This document shows positions 6,904-15,286 of a DNA stretch of 31,055 nucleotides, one piece after another (positions within the stretch are counted from its first letter, which is position 1; each line of letters begins with the position of its first letter). Under the pieces are notes generated by a model. That model worked only from the letters and a program-made list of their open reading frames with translations. It did no database searches and was not told the DNA's origin. A program made the position numbers and the translations under genes. The stretch is from a virus, in the IMG/VR virus record IMGVR_UViG_3300017763_002203, positions 1-31,055 of that record; one strand, given 5' to 3'.

Positions 6904-8034
6904 ATGGATATTGAACTCAGAGAATTGAGTGCCATCTACCTTCAAAACCTCCAAGAAGACATGGAGAGTGGGGGGCAAGATGGTGGAGCTGATGTTGGAG
7001 CTCACGCTAAGGCTATCAGATATCAATCTCGTAGAGATGGTGTTCCCCTACCTAAGGCTTTTAATGATTATGTTGCAAAGAATCAACTGAGTGGTACTGA
7101 GAGAACTGCACTGAGGCAGAAACTCGGTTTCATGGGTGAAGAAACAGAAGTATTGGATGAGAAAAAAGAATGCAATCACTCCCCCAAGGGTGAAGATTGT
7201 CCTATTCATGGTAAGGAAAAAGAATGTTCCATGAAGGAAGAAGATAACTATAAGACTAAGGATAAGATCCTTAATAAGGCAAAACCACTCCATAAACACC
7301 TCTACAAGAATCTCCATAAGAAAGATACTGATGGTGATGTCAATGAGCATGTCTCTTGGAGAACTGATCTCTCTGAGTATGTTGGTGGAAATGCTTCACC
7401 AAAAGGAAAGACTGATACTAAATCTGGAGAGAAAATCTCTGAGAAAAAGGTAAAAAATAAGGTTATTATCAATCCCCCCATGGGAATGACAGAAGCTATT
7501 GCAGAATTGGGAGGTCAAATCCTTGAGATGATTGAGGTTGAAGAGGCAGTGTATGGCGGTACTCCTAAGAAAAAGGAAGAACCAAAAGATACTCGTATGA
7601 CTGTTACTAATGCTGATAAGAAAGGAAACACTCCCGCATATCAGAAAATGATGTCTGGTGATAAACGTTATAAGAAAGCAGATCACATGGGTGAAGATGC
7701 ATCAATGAGTCCTCAAGAACTGCAACTTCAAAAGAAGAAAGCAATGATTGATAGAATGATTGCTCAGAAAAGACAGCAAGGATTGAGTAAGGTGAAAAAG
7801 TCTGAAGCACCTACAAAAGCAATGGGTGAATCAACCGAAGATTCTCTGAAAGACCGTCGTATGGAGCGTGGTGGTGTTGACGGCAACAACCGTTATAATA
7901 GTGCTACCAAGAATGTTGCTATGGGTGGTGGAAAGAAAAAACCCTATGACGGTATGTCGGCACTTGAGAAAGTGAAGGCAAGTATCCGTGCTAAACATGG
8001 ACAGGGTGCTATCATTGATACCAAGAAGAAGTGA
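6904..8034 (+). CDS. Lys-rich putative virion protein with Cys/His cluster
   Basis: 376 residues, strongly hydrophilic and Lys/Glu/Gly-rich, with no transmembrane segment. The N-terminus is a helix (DIELRELSAIYLQNLQED) followed by a low-complexity Gly/Asp stretch. C90, H92, C99, H102 and C108 form a CxHx6CxxHx5C cluster that could bind zinc. The C-terminal third is repetitive in Lys, Met and Gln (LQLQKKKAMIDRMIAQKRQQ). Late promoter candidate at 6867, and the next gene starts two bases after the stop. The composition recalls other cyanophage structural proteins, but no family is recognised with certainty. Confidence 0.72.
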   Translation: MDIELRELSAIYLQNLQEDMESGGQDGGADVGAHAKAIRYQSRRDGVPLPKAFNDYVAKNQLSGTERTALRQKLGFMGEETEVLDEKKECNHSPKGEDCPIHGKEKECSMKEEDNYKTKDKILNKAKPLHKHLYKNLHKKDTDGDVNEHVSWRTDLSEYVGGNASPKGKTDTKSGEKISEKKVKNKVIINPPMGMTEAIAELGGQILEMIEVEEAVYGGTPKKKEEPKDTRMTVTNADKKGNTPAYQKMMSGDKRYKKADHMGEDASMSPQELQLQKKKAMIDRMIAQKRQQGLSKVKKSEAPTKAMGESTEDSLKDRRMERGGVDGNNRYNSATKNVAMGGGKKKPYDGMSALEKVKASIRAKHGQGAIIDTKKK

Positions 8035-8035
8035 C

Positions 8036-8545
8036 ATGCCAGCAAAATCAAAGGCCCAACAAAGGTTCTTCGGGATGGTTAGATCAACTCAGAAAGGGGA
8101 AATGAAAAGTCCCTCGTCTGAGATTTCTCAAGCTGCAACCTCCATGTCTAAGTCCGACGTGAAGAAGTTTGCTAAAACCAAACACAAAGGACTACCTAAT
8201 AAGGTAGAGGTAGAAGAAGGACATAAGACCTGTAAGTCAGGTAGTTACTATTGTTATACTGACAAGAAGTGTAAGCCTATTCCAAAAGGGTTTAAAATGG
8301 TTGGTCCTGCTGGCATGCTCCGCAAAGAGAATGGGCATACTGTGGATGATGATGAGAATAAGAATGGAAATGGTTCCAATGGGAATGGAAATGGTTCCAA
8401 TGGGAATGGGGGTGATAATGGTGGATCCTCCTCAGTAGGAGAGTCCTATGACGCTAATGATTACAACACCCTGAAGAGTCAGATTGGTTCATACAAGAGT
8501 CATCGTAAGACCTTCAAACAGTTCATGGGCAAATCTAAGTCATGA
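8036..8545 (+). CDS. DUF3008-like protein with Cys motif and Asn/Gly repeat
   Basis: 169 residues from ATG 8036; the in-frame ATG at 7988 would lie well inside the previous gene and is rejected. It begins MPAKSKAQQRFFGMV, the hallmark opening of the DUF3008 family found in phages and bacteria. Residues 62-95 hold C66, C73 and C79 in CKSGSYYCYTDKKCKPIPKG, a possible small metal or disulfide knot. A low-complexity linker of Asn, Gly and Ser (encoded by 21-base repeats) follows. The basic C-terminus HRKTFKQFMGKSKS recalls capsid-targeting leaders but at the wrong end. It lies in a run of virion-type genes; role unknown. Confidence 0.75.
   Translation: MPAKSKAQQRFFGMVRSTQKGEMKSPSSEISQAATSMSKSDVKKFAKTKHKGLPNKVEVEEGHKTCKSGSYYCYTDKKCKPIPKGFKMVGPAGMLRKENGHTVDDDENKNGNGSNGNGNGSNGNGGDNGGSSSVGESYDANDYNTLKSQIGSYKSHRKTFKQFMGKSKS
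8363..8404 (+). repeat. 21-base tandem repeat, two full copies
   Basis: Two exact copies of a 21-base unit (8363-8383 and 8384-8404), with a partial third copy running into 8412. They encode the heptapeptide NGNGSNG in the linker of the DUF3008-like protein. Because 21 is a multiple of three, copy number can change without frameshift, which allows linker length to vary. Confidence 0.85.
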
Positions 8546-8859
8546 TGAAAGTAGGTGCCGACGGATATACAAATGCGGCAAATTCCGCTGGTCCTAACGC
8601 TGGATTCGACAAGAGATTGTTTAAGGGTGATGATGATCTTCTAAGTCAGGACTTTCAGACCGCAGCTGAGACAGGACAGAATAGATATAATACTTTCTCC
8701 TCTGTTTATCCTGTGATGAAAGTATCTCTGTCAAATAATAAAGGTGATGGGCCATCAATTGATCAAATGGTTGATGCCTCTAAAGCTTTTGTGAATAAAA
8801 TTGATGAGACAAACAGAAAAAACTTCTCTGAATTTTTCAAAGAAGCTAAAAATAAGTAA
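8542..8859 (+). CDS. Putative virion-associated protein
   Basis: 105 residues, start ATG overlapping the previous stop (ATGA); a second ATG at 8545 gives an equally plausible start one codon later. Gly/Asn/Asp-rich N-terminal half (GADGYTNAANSAGPNAGFD), then a helical C-terminal half. The last residues, KNFSEFFKEAKNK, carry the same aromatic pattern and xKEA as the capsid-targeting leader at 5650, but at the C-terminus. No known domain is recognised. Coupling to the two genes upstream suggests a shared late transcript. Confidence 0.72.
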   Translation: MMKVGADGYTNAANSAGPNAGFDKRLFKGDDDLLSQDFQTAAETGQNRYNTFSSVYPVMKVSLSNNKGDGPSIDQMVDASKAFVNKIDETNRKNFSEFFKEAKNK

Positions 8860-8893
8860 AAATTTATATATAGTGTAGTTATGAATTATTACT

Positions 8894-9097
8894 ATGCTAT
8901 CCTTTTTACTTCCACTAGCATCAAAAATTATTAAAGATGCTATCAACAATATTCCCGAAAATGAAGAACTCGGTGAGAAAATGGTTGAGATCTGTCTTGT
9001 TATTCTTTCTAAGGCAGTTAAGTTGACCAAGACTGATATGGACGATCAACTCTTAGAAGTTGTGACTAAAGCAATCAATAATCGCGAAGAAACATAA
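8894..9097 (+). CDS. Small hypothetical protein
   Basis: 67 residues, all-helical by eye, opening with a hydrophobic segment (MLSFLLPLASKII) and continuing as amphipathic helices (MVEICLVILSKAVKLT). The N-terminus could be membrane-associated but is short for a transmembrane helix. It follows a 34-base AT-rich gap and is closed by a hairpin at 9102. No function is recognised. Confidence 0.65.
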   Translation: MLSFLLPLASKIIKDAINNIPENEELGEKMVEICLVILSKAVKLTKTDMDDQLLEVVTKAINNREET

Positions 9098-9101
9098 TCA
9101 A

Positions 9102-9126
9102 AGGAGACCAATCTACAAGGTCTCCT
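9102..9126 (+). terminator. Hairpin, probable terminator or mRNA 3' end
   Basis: Perfect eight-pair stem AGGAGACC / GGTCTCCT with a nine-base loop, seconds before the late promoter at 9131. The following run (CTATTATAAA) is only moderately T-rich, so termination may be partial. Confidence 0.6.
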
Positions 9127-9130
9127 CTAT

Positions 9131-9138
9131 TATAAATA
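9131..9138 (+). promoter_or_regulatory. T4-type late promoter
   Basis: Perfect TATAAATA octamer directly after the hairpin at 9102-9126 and 30 bases before the ATG at 9169. It should drive the Ig-like virion protein. Confidence 0.8.
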
Positions 9139-9168
9139 TTTCTATAAAAGAATTTAAAGGAAAGAATC

Positions 9169-9738
9169 ATGCCTTTATGGGGAATAACTGATGAGTCAAA
9201 ACCAAAGTGGCTTACTGACTCCGAGAAAAAAGAAGTATATGCTAATAACAGTGGATGGGTTGTTGAAGCTGGATCCAAAATGACTGGCAATGGTAATGCA
9301 AATGCACAACCTGAAGTTTTATGTTGTATTAGTGAGCTTGCTGATAGACTACAAAATGCTACAATCACTGAGATTGAATTTATGACAACCGCCTTTAGTA
9401 AAGGTGCTGGTGGTACAATCTCTATGCGTGTAAGATGGAATGAAGCAGTAACTGTAACTGGAACACCACATTTCGTCATTAATAACACAACAGACGCAGC
9501 AAGACATCAAACTTGTCTTTATGTTAGTGGATCAGGTACTAATGAATTGATATTTGGTAAAACATTAGCTGGGGGATCAGCAGATATAAATGCTTCAGAT
9601 GTACTCAATGTTATTGCTAACCCACTTGCACAAAACGGTGGTTCAACAATTAAGGATACTGGTACAACAACGAACTCAGAGATTACAAGTTCTACTGCTA
9701 TTGGCACTGCCGCTGGCACATTGACTATTGCTGCATAA
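9169..9738 (+). CDS. Virion-type protein with SwmB-like Ig domain
   Basis: 189 residues. The N-terminus MPLWGITDESKPKWLTDSE is a form often seen at the start of cyanophage structural proteins. From about residue 85 to 170, strands such as EAVTVTGTPHFVIN, YVSGSGTNELIFGKTL and GGSTIKDTG follow the pattern of SwmB-type bacterial Ig-like repeats, usually surface-exposed adhesive or decoration modules. It has an own late promoter at 9131 and an AAAGGA ribosome site. No signal peptide is visible, so virion assembly rather than secretion is likely. A capsid or fibre decoration role is inferred from domain type and late timing. Confidence 0.75.
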   Translation: MPLWGITDESKPKWLTDSEKKEVYANNSGWVVEAGSKMTGNGNANAQPEVLCCISELADRLQNATITEIEFMTTAFSKGAGGTISMRVRWNEAVTVTGTPHFVINNTTDAARHQTCLYVSGSGTNELIFGKTLAGGSADINASDVLNVIANPLAQNGGSTIKDTGTTTNSEITSSTAIGTAAGTLTIAA

Positions 9739-9743
9739 CATCG

Positions 9744-10124
9744 ATGTTATTTTCTGAATTGAACGAAGAGAACTTTCTTCTTTTTGCTATTAAAAATTAT
9801 GAGAATCCTCAGGCGGTGACCAAGGAAGATTTTGAGAAGGACTTGAATCATTTTAGATATATTAAAAGATTGTTGAAACGGTATAACAATACAGGTGAAT
9901 TAAAAACTCACCTGTTAATTAATCACTTCATCATCTTGTATAATATCTTTGGTGATGCTGCCACTCCCATGTTCTTCTACAAAATAGAAGATAATCTGTG
10001 GTCATCTGTTAAGACGTTTATTGTCTTTCTAGACAGATTGCCAGAGTATCCTCATACCTATATTCATGATATTCCATTGGATGATAACTGTTTAAAGGAG
10101 TTAAGGAAAGTCGCAGATGGATGA
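9744..10124 (+). CDS. Conserved cyanophage-type hypothetical protein
   Basis: 126 residues, helical and aromatic-rich (NFLLFAIKNYENP at the N-terminus; LLINHFIILYNIFGDA in the middle). It looks like one of the small conserved proteins next to gp61 in T4-like cyanophages. No catalytic motif is visible. The start is five bases after the previous stop; the stop overlaps the next ATG by eight bases, indicating coupled translation of the set 9744-10699. Confidence 0.75.
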   Translation: MLFSELNEENFLLFAIKNYENPQAVTKEDFEKDLNHFRYIKRLLKRYNNTGELKTHLLINHFIILYNIFGDAATPMFFYKIEDNLWSSVKTFIVFLDRLPEYPHTYIHDIPLDDNCLKELRKVADG

Positions 10125-10323
10125 TCAAAAACTCAATAGAATTATAGAGATTATTAGAGACCTCAATGAAGAGGGGATGGTGCCAACAAATAACGTTGGT
10201 CAAGGAAAAATTGCAGGGACAGTAGAGGCTGGTGACGATCCACCAGTAAGAAAGCCTAGGAAAAGGTACATTTATCAAAAGGGTTTAAGGAAAACTTGGA
10301 GCCCTACAGATGGAAGAAAATGA
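10117..10323 (+). CDS. Small conserved hypothetical protein
   Basis: 68 residues. A short N-terminal helix (MDDQKLNRIIEIIRDLNEEG) leads to a Gly-rich middle (GKIAGTVEAGDDPPVRKPRK) and a basic, aromatic tail. The GTVEAGDDPPVRK stretch looks strongly conserved in style but I cannot assign it to a family. It overlaps both neighbours, which include a predicted membrane protein, so a joint function is possible. Confidence 0.72.
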   Translation: MDDQKLNRIIEIIRDLNEEGMVPTNNVGQGKIAGTVEAGDDPPVRKPRKRYIYQKGLRKTWSPTDGRK

Positions 10324-10699
10324 AGTTAAGATAGCAGTCTTGCAGCAAAAAATAGAAGATCTTAAACCTATTGTGCTTAGGATTGATACTGCAATTCAAA
10401 AATTATCTGAGGTAAATATAACAGTTAGCAGAATGCTTGCTGTTCATGAAGAACGAATATCAAAACAAGAAGAAATCGACACAGTATTGTTTGCTAAAAT
10501 TGACAAACTCCGTGATAAAATGGACAGGGATCATGACCTCGTATTGCAAAGAATACGTCAATTAGAGAAGAGGGTATGGATGGCTGTCGGTGGTTTTGCT
10601 GTCCTGACATTTTTCATTAATAATAACGGACTTGTCAGTAAGGTATTGACACCTGTCAATGAACCCTCTACAATACAGAGAAGCGCGATTGATGGTTAA
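10310..10699 (+). CDS. Coiled-coil protein with one transmembrane helix
   Basis: 129 residues. Residues 1-88 are a long heptad-patterned helix (KIAVLQQKIEDLKPIVLRID and on to VLQRIRQLEKR). They are followed by a hydrophobic segment WMAVGGFAVLTFFI (about 89-102) and a short polar tail. This is the architecture of haemolysin-XhlA-type or other small phage membrane proteins. It overlaps the previous gene by 14 bases and the primase by one. An inner-membrane anchor or lysis-related role is possible, with no direct proof. Confidence 0.75.
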   Translation: MEENEVKIAVLQQKIEDLKPIVLRIDTAIQKLSEVNITVSRMLAVHEERISKQEEIDTVLFAKIDKLRDKMDRDHDLVLQRIRQLEKRVWMAVGGFAVLTFFINNNGLVSKVLTPVNEPSTIQRSAIDG

Positions 10700-11670
10700 T
10701 GGATTTTATTGATGTAAAATACATCAATTTGATTTCTTCTAGGCTCTCTAAATTTAAAAAGGTAAAACCATATCTTTATAACTTCCGGTGTCCCCTTTGT
10801 GGTGATTCCCAGAAGCATAAGAATAAGGCTCGTGGATACCTGTATAGAGTCAAGAACAATACAAATTATAAGTGCCACAACTGCGGTGTGAGTTTGTCGT
10901 TTAACAATTTCCTTAAAGAGGTTGATTGTGAGACACATAAACAATATACCTTTGAGAAATTCAAAGAGGGTCACACCGGTAAGAATTTTGTGACTGAAAC
11001 TCCTGAGGGTGTATTCAAAACAATAGATACTTCCAAACCTAAGTTTGAGAAGAGGGCGAAGATGGACCTGCCAAAAGCTTTTGATGTACCTAGGACTAAG
11101 AAATACTTAGAAGACAGGGCAATCTTTTCTGGTGACTTCTATTTCTGTGAAGACTTTAATAAGTTTACCGGCAGTGACAGTAAACATGAGGATCCTAGGA
11201 TTGTCATACCCTTAATAAGAAATAATGTGTTGGTAGGGATACAGGGAAGAGCCCTAGATCGTAACCCTGTTAAATACTTAACCATAATGTTCGATGAAGA
11301 TGCGCCGAAAGTCTATGGGCTTGATAGAGTTAATAAAGAATTTCCCGTCTATGTCGTCGAAGGACCCTTTGACAGCACTTTCCTCCCTAATAGTGTGGCT
11401 ATGTGTGGTAGTGACGGTGAAATTCGTGATCTTGAGGGAAGCGATATCGTTTATGTTTATGATAATGAACCCCGCAATAAAGAGATTGTTAACCGCATTG
11501 GACGAGTCATTGAACGTGGAGGAAAGGTCGTTATCTGGCCACCGAACGTAAGAGAAAAAGACCTAAATGATATGGTTCTCGCTGGACATAAGGTTCCAGA
11601 ACTAGTAGAATCAAATGTATATTCTGGATTAAAAGCAAAACTTAAATTTACTACCTGGAAAAAGATATGA
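10699..11670 (+). CDS. 61: DNA primase gp61
   Basis: 323 residues of a DnaG-type primase that makes RNA primers with the gp41 helicase. A zinc-binding motif is formed by C31, C34, C59 and C62 (CPLCGDSQ and CHNCG). The TOPRIM catalytic core follows, with E221 in VYVVEGPFDS and D255 in VYVYDNEPRNKE. The length is close to that of T4 gp61. Start ATG overlaps the previous stop (TAATG) and the stop overlaps the nrdA ATG by four bases, coupling primer synthesis to nucleotide reduction genes. Confidence 0.92.
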   Translation: MDFIDVKYINLISSRLSKFKKVKPYLYNFRCPLCGDSQKHKNKARGYLYRVKNNTNYKCHNCGVSLSFNNFLKEVDCETHKQYTFEKFKEGHTGKNFVTETPEGVFKTIDTSKPKFEKRAKMDLPKAFDVPRTKKYLEDRAIFSGDFYFCEDFNKFTGSDSKHEDPRIVIPLIRNNVLVGIQGRALDRNPVKYLTIMFDEDAPKVYGLDRVNKEFPVYVVEGPFDSTFLPNSVAMCGSDGEIRDLEGSDIVYVYDNEPRNKEIVNRIGRVIERGGKVVIWPPNVREKDLNDMVLAGHKVPELVESNVYSGLKAKLKFTTWKKI

Positions 11671-13970
11671 GTAATGGTACGAAGGTAAAGAAGAGAGATG
11701 GAAGAATTGAATCTCTGGACCTTGAAAAGATGCATTTAATGGTTGAGGAGGCATGTATTGATCTTGCAAATGTCTCTGCTAGTCAGGTAGAAATGCAATC
11801 AGGTATCCAGTTTTATGATGGTATTACTACTGATGAGATTCAGGAGATCTTGATTAAGAGTGCTAGTGACTTGATTGATCTGGAACATCCTAACTATCAG
11901 TTTGTCGCAGCTAGACTCCTTCTGTTCTCCCTAAGGAAACAGATGTATGGGCGTATGAGGGATATGCCTGACCTTATCGACCATATCACTGACAAGTGTT
12001 ACTCTGGTGTGTATGATAAGGAGATCTTTGTAAAGTATTCAGAAGAAGAAATTAAAAAGGTTGGTCATTGGGTCAATCATGATCGTGATTTCTTGTTCAC
12101 ATATGCTGGCTTGAGACAAGTTGTAGATAAATACCTAGTACAAGATAGAAGCTCATCGAAGGTATACGAGACTCCACAGTTCATGTATATCATGATCGCT
12201 TTGACTATCTTCCAAGAGTATCCCAAAGACACACGTCTAAGTTATGTGAAGAGATACTATGATGCAATCAGCAAACACCGACTCAACATCCCAACACCAA
12301 TCATGGCGGGTGTCAGAACGCCTCTCCGTCAGTTTGCGAGTTGCGTTCTCATTGATGCTGACGACACCCTGGATAGTATTTTTAGTTCTGATATGGCCAT
12401 CGGTCGTTATGTTGCACAAAGGGCTGGAATTGGTATCAACGCGGGGAGGATACGTGGTATCAACTCTAGAATTAGGGGTGGAGAAGTTCAACACACTGGC
12501 GTTGTTCCTTTCCTTAAAAAGTTTGAATCAACTGTACGATGCTGTACGCAAAATGGAATCCGAGGTGGATCAGCAACAGTCCACTTCCCAATCTGGCACC
12601 AAGAAATAGAAGATATTATTGTTCTTAAGAACAACAAAGGTACAGAAGACAATCGAGTGAGGAAACTTGACTACTCCATCCAACTATCAAAGATTTTCTA
12701 CGAACGTTTCATTGCAGATGGAGAGATTAGCCTATTCTCACCGCATGACGTACCAGGTTTGTATGATGCTTTTGGTACTGATAAATTTGACGATCTCTAT
12801 GTACGTTATGAATCAGATGAGTCTGTTCCAAGAAAGACTATCGGGGCACAGAAGCTGATCCTTGATCTTTTGAAGGAGAGGGCAGAGACTGGTCGTATTT
12901 ACATTATGAATATTGATCATTGTAATAGTCACTCATCTTTCAAAGACAAGGTGAATATGAGTAACTTGTGTCAGGAGATTACTTTACCAACGTATCCATT
13001 GAATCATATCGATGATCTGAGTGGTGAGATTGCCCTTTGCATTTTGTCAGCTGTCAATGTGGGTAAGATCAAATCCGATGAGGAACTGGAGGACCTCTGT
13101 GACCTCTCTGTGCGGTCTCTGGATGAGTTGATTGATTACCAAGATTATCCAATTAAGGCAGCGGAGATTGCGACCAAGTCAAGACGTTCTCTAGGGATTG
13201 GATTCATTGGTCTGGCTCATTACCTGGCTAAACTAGGATTCAAATATGGTGAACAGGGAGCTTGGAATGCGGTACACCAACTTTCTGAGTCTTTCCAATA
13301 TTACCTACTGAAGTCATCCAATAACTTGGCTAAAGAGAAAGGACATTGTGAATATTTTGGAAGGACCAAATATGGTGATGGTATCCTACCAATTGATACA
13401 TACAAACAGGAAGTAGACGAAATTACATCACAGGAGTTGCAACATGATTGGAAGTCTCTTAGGGCATCTATCAATGAGTTCGGTCTCAGGCACTCAACAC
13501 TGTCCGCACAAATGCCATCGGAAAGCAGTTCCGTTGTGTCAAATGCAACCAATGGAATTGAACCACCCAGGGACTACTTGTCCATTAAGAAATCCAAGAA
13601 GGGACCTCTTAAACAAATTGTTCCCTCCTATGGAACTTTGAAAAACAACTATACTCTCTTGTGGGAGATGGAAAGTAATGAAGGTTACATTAAAATTGTA
13701 GCAGTTATGCAGAAGTTCTTTGACCAAGCTATATCTGGAAACTGGTCTTATAATCCTGAAAATTATCCAGATAATGAGGTCCCCGTGTCACAAATGGCAA
13801 ATGATCTCTTGACTACATATAAGTATGGATGGAAGACCTCTTACTATCAAAATACAAATGACCTCAAGACTGATGAGGTAGAAGAAGAGGATACAAGAAC
13901 CAAATTAGATTCATTGTTAACAGAATTAGAACAAACCGAGGAGGGAGAGTGTGAATCCTGTGCAGTTTAG
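11667..13970 (+). CDS. nrdA: Ribonucleotide reductase class Ia, large subunit
   Basis: 767 residues, catalytic alpha subunit converting ribonucleoside diphosphates to deoxy forms. An N-terminal ATP-cone-like region is present (VKKRDGRIESLDLEKMHLMV). Active-site residues are visible at E. coli-like spacing: C226 (FASCVLID), N433/C435/E437 (NLCQEI) and C458 (CILSAVN). The redox Cys pair closes the protein in CESCAV. All catalytic residues are intact, so the enzyme should be active. It sits four bases overlapping primase and 20 bases overlapping nrdB, and supplies dNTPs for phage replication. Confidence 0.97.
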   Translation: MSNGTKVKKRDGRIESLDLEKMHLMVEEACIDLANVSASQVEMQSGIQFYDGITTDEIQEILIKSASDLIDLEHPNYQFVAARLLLFSLRKQMYGRMRDMPDLIDHITDKCYSGVYDKEIFVKYSEEEIKKVGHWVNHDRDFLFTYAGLRQVVDKYLVQDRSSSKVYETPQFMYIMIALTIFQEYPKDTRLSYVKRYYDAISKHRLNIPTPIMAGVRTPLRQFASCVLIDADDTLDSIFSSDMAIGRYVAQRAGIGINAGRIRGINSRIRGGEVQHTGVVPFLKKFESTVRCCTQNGIRGGSATVHFPIWHQEIEDIIVLKNNKGTEDNRVRKLDYSIQLSKIFYERFIADGEISLFSPHDVPGLYDAFGTDKFDDLYVRYESDESVPRKTIGAQKLILDLLKERAETGRIYIMNIDHCNSHSSFKDKVNMSNLCQEITLPTYPLNHIDDLSGEIALCILSAVNVGKIKSDEELEDLCDLSVRSLDELIDYQDYPIKAAEIATKSRRSLGIGFIGLAHYLAKLGFKYGEQGAWNAVHQLSESFQYYLLKSSNNLAKEKGHCEYFGRTKYGDGILPIDTYKQEVDEITSQELQHDWKSLRASINEFGLRHSTLSAQMPSESSSVVSNATNGIEPPRDYLSIKKSKKGPLKQIVPSYGTLKNNYTLLWEMESNEGYIKIVAVMQKFFDQAISGNWSYNPENYPDNEVPVSQMANDLLTTYKYGWKTSYYQNTNDLKTDEVEEEDTRTKLDSLLTELEQTEEGECESCAV

Positions 13971-15141
13971 GGTGTCATCAGAAGTGAATAGTGTGAAAAA
14001 GATTGAAGGCATGACTGTCTTCAATACGGAACAGGTCAATACGAAGAAACAACCAATGTTTTTTGGTAAACCACTGGGTGTCCAAAGATATGATTCTTAT
14101 AAGTATCCTATCTTTGATAAACTGACAACTCAACAGTTAGGTTACTTCTGGAGACCTGAGGAGGTCTCTCTACAGAAGGATCGTGGTGATTATCAAACAC
14201 TTAGACCAGAACAAAAACATATCTATACTTCTAATCTGAAGTATCAGATCATGTTGGATTCTATTCAAGGTCGTGGACCTGGTATGGCGTTTATTCCATA
14301 CTGTTCACTTCCTGAACTGGAAGCATGTATGGAAGTGTGGGGATTTATGGAGATGATTCATAGTCGTTCCTATACTTATATTATCAAGAACATATATGCA
14401 GACCCATCAGAGATCTTTGATAAGATTGTTACTGATCCACGTATTCTAGAACGTGCTTCGAGTGTAACAGAATCTTATGACGACTTCATTAGAAGTGCAC
14501 ATGAATGGGGTGCTGGTCATATGTGGGAGGAAGATTGGAAAGATTCACCGTCTGCACATTGGTCTCGTCTTGACGTTAAGCGAAAGCTTTATAGAGCAGT
14601 AGCAAATGTCAATATCCTTGAAGGAATTCGGTTTTATGTTTCTTTTGCTTGTAGCTTTGCTTTTGGTGAACTTAAACTCATGGAAGGTTCAGCAAAGATT
14701 ATCTCTCTTATTGCTAGAGATGAGAATCAACACCTTGCCATCACTCAAAATATTTTGAACAAGTGGAAACAGGGTGATGATCCCGAGATGAAACAGATCG
14801 CCAAGGAAGAAGAAGAGTGGGTTTATGCCATGTATGACAGGGCAGTAAACGAGGAGAAAAGATGGGCTGACTACTTATTCAAAGATGGATCAATGATTGG
14901 TCTGAATGATACTCTCTTGAAACAGTATGTTGAGTGGACAGCTAATCGCAGACTTAAGTCACTTGGTATGAAACCTGTTTATGACATTGCTGCAAAGAAT
15001 AATCCACTACCATGGACTCAGCATTGGATTTCTTCTAAAGGACTTCAAGTGGCACCACAGGAAACAGAAGTAGAGAGTTATGTTGTTGGAGGAATCAAAC
15101 AAGATGTCAAAAAAGACACCTTCTCAGGATTCAAACTTTGA
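13951..15141 (+). CDS. nrdB: Ribonucleotide reductase class Ia, small subunit
   Basis: 396 residues from GTG 13951, which has a good GAGGAG ribosome site (13938-13943) inside nrdA. ATG 14011 (MTVFNTEQVN) is the alternative start and matches where the conserved part begins; with it the protein is 376 residues. The radical-bearing beta subunit shows the metal ligands and radical Tyr: DRGDYQ (Asp), WGFMEMIHSRSY (Glu, His, Tyr), LEGIRFYVSFACSFAFGE (Glu) and ARDENQHLAITQ (Glu, His). It forms the active enzyme with NrdA encoded immediately upstream. Confidence 0.96.
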   Translation: MNPVQFRVSSEVNSVKKIEGMTVFNTEQVNTKKQPMFFGKPLGVQRYDSYKYPIFDKLTTQQLGYFWRPEEVSLQKDRGDYQTLRPEQKHIYTSNLKYQIMLDSIQGRGPGMAFIPYCSLPELEACMEVWGFMEMIHSRSYTYIIKNIYADPSEIFDKIVTDPRILERASSVTESYDDFIRSAHEWGAGHMWEEDWKDSPSAHWSRLDVKRKLYRAVANVNILEGIRFYVSFACSFAFGELKLMEGSAKIISLIARDENQHLAITQNILNKWKQGDDPEMKQIAKEEEEWVYAMYDRAVNEEKRWADYLFKDGSMIGLNDTLLKQYVEWTANRRLKSLGMKPVYDIAAKNNPLPWTQHWISSKGLQVAPQETEVESYVVGGIKQDVKKDTFSGFKL

Positions 15142-15286
15142 AGATATCTGGTGGGAAATGGAGGATATTGAACCTCTTACTCCCCCAGTGAAAGCAAAAA
15201 AGATAGATGATTGGTGGTTCCATGAGGAGCCACTAAATATGGTAGATGAAAATTTATCATGTGGAAGAAAATCAAGAGTACCCTGA
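15104..15286 (+). CDS. Small Trp-rich hypothetical protein
   Basis: 60 residues from ATG 15104, with GGAGG about ten bases upstream, overlapping the nrdB 3' end. Two tryptophan pairs stand in acidic surroundings (DIWWEMEDIEPL and KKIDDWWFHEEPLN), giving an internal near-repeat of about 30 residues. The protein may be a small interaction peptide. Its 3' 41 bases overlap the nuclease gene. The in-frame ATG 15080 lacks a good ribosome site. Confidence 0.55.
   Translation: MSKKTPSQDSNFEDIWWEMEDIEPLTPPVKAKKIDDWWFHEEPLNMVDENLSCGRKSRVP

Noticed and set aside
7988-8035. Upstream ATG of the DUF3008-like gene
   Set aside because: It lies inside the previous gene; the family's usual opening MPAKSKAQQ begins at 8036, two bases after that gene's stop.
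15232-15239. CTAAATAT as a late promoter for the nuclease gene
   Set aside because: Only seven bases before the start codon and inside a coding sequence; the match is imperfect, so probably chance.
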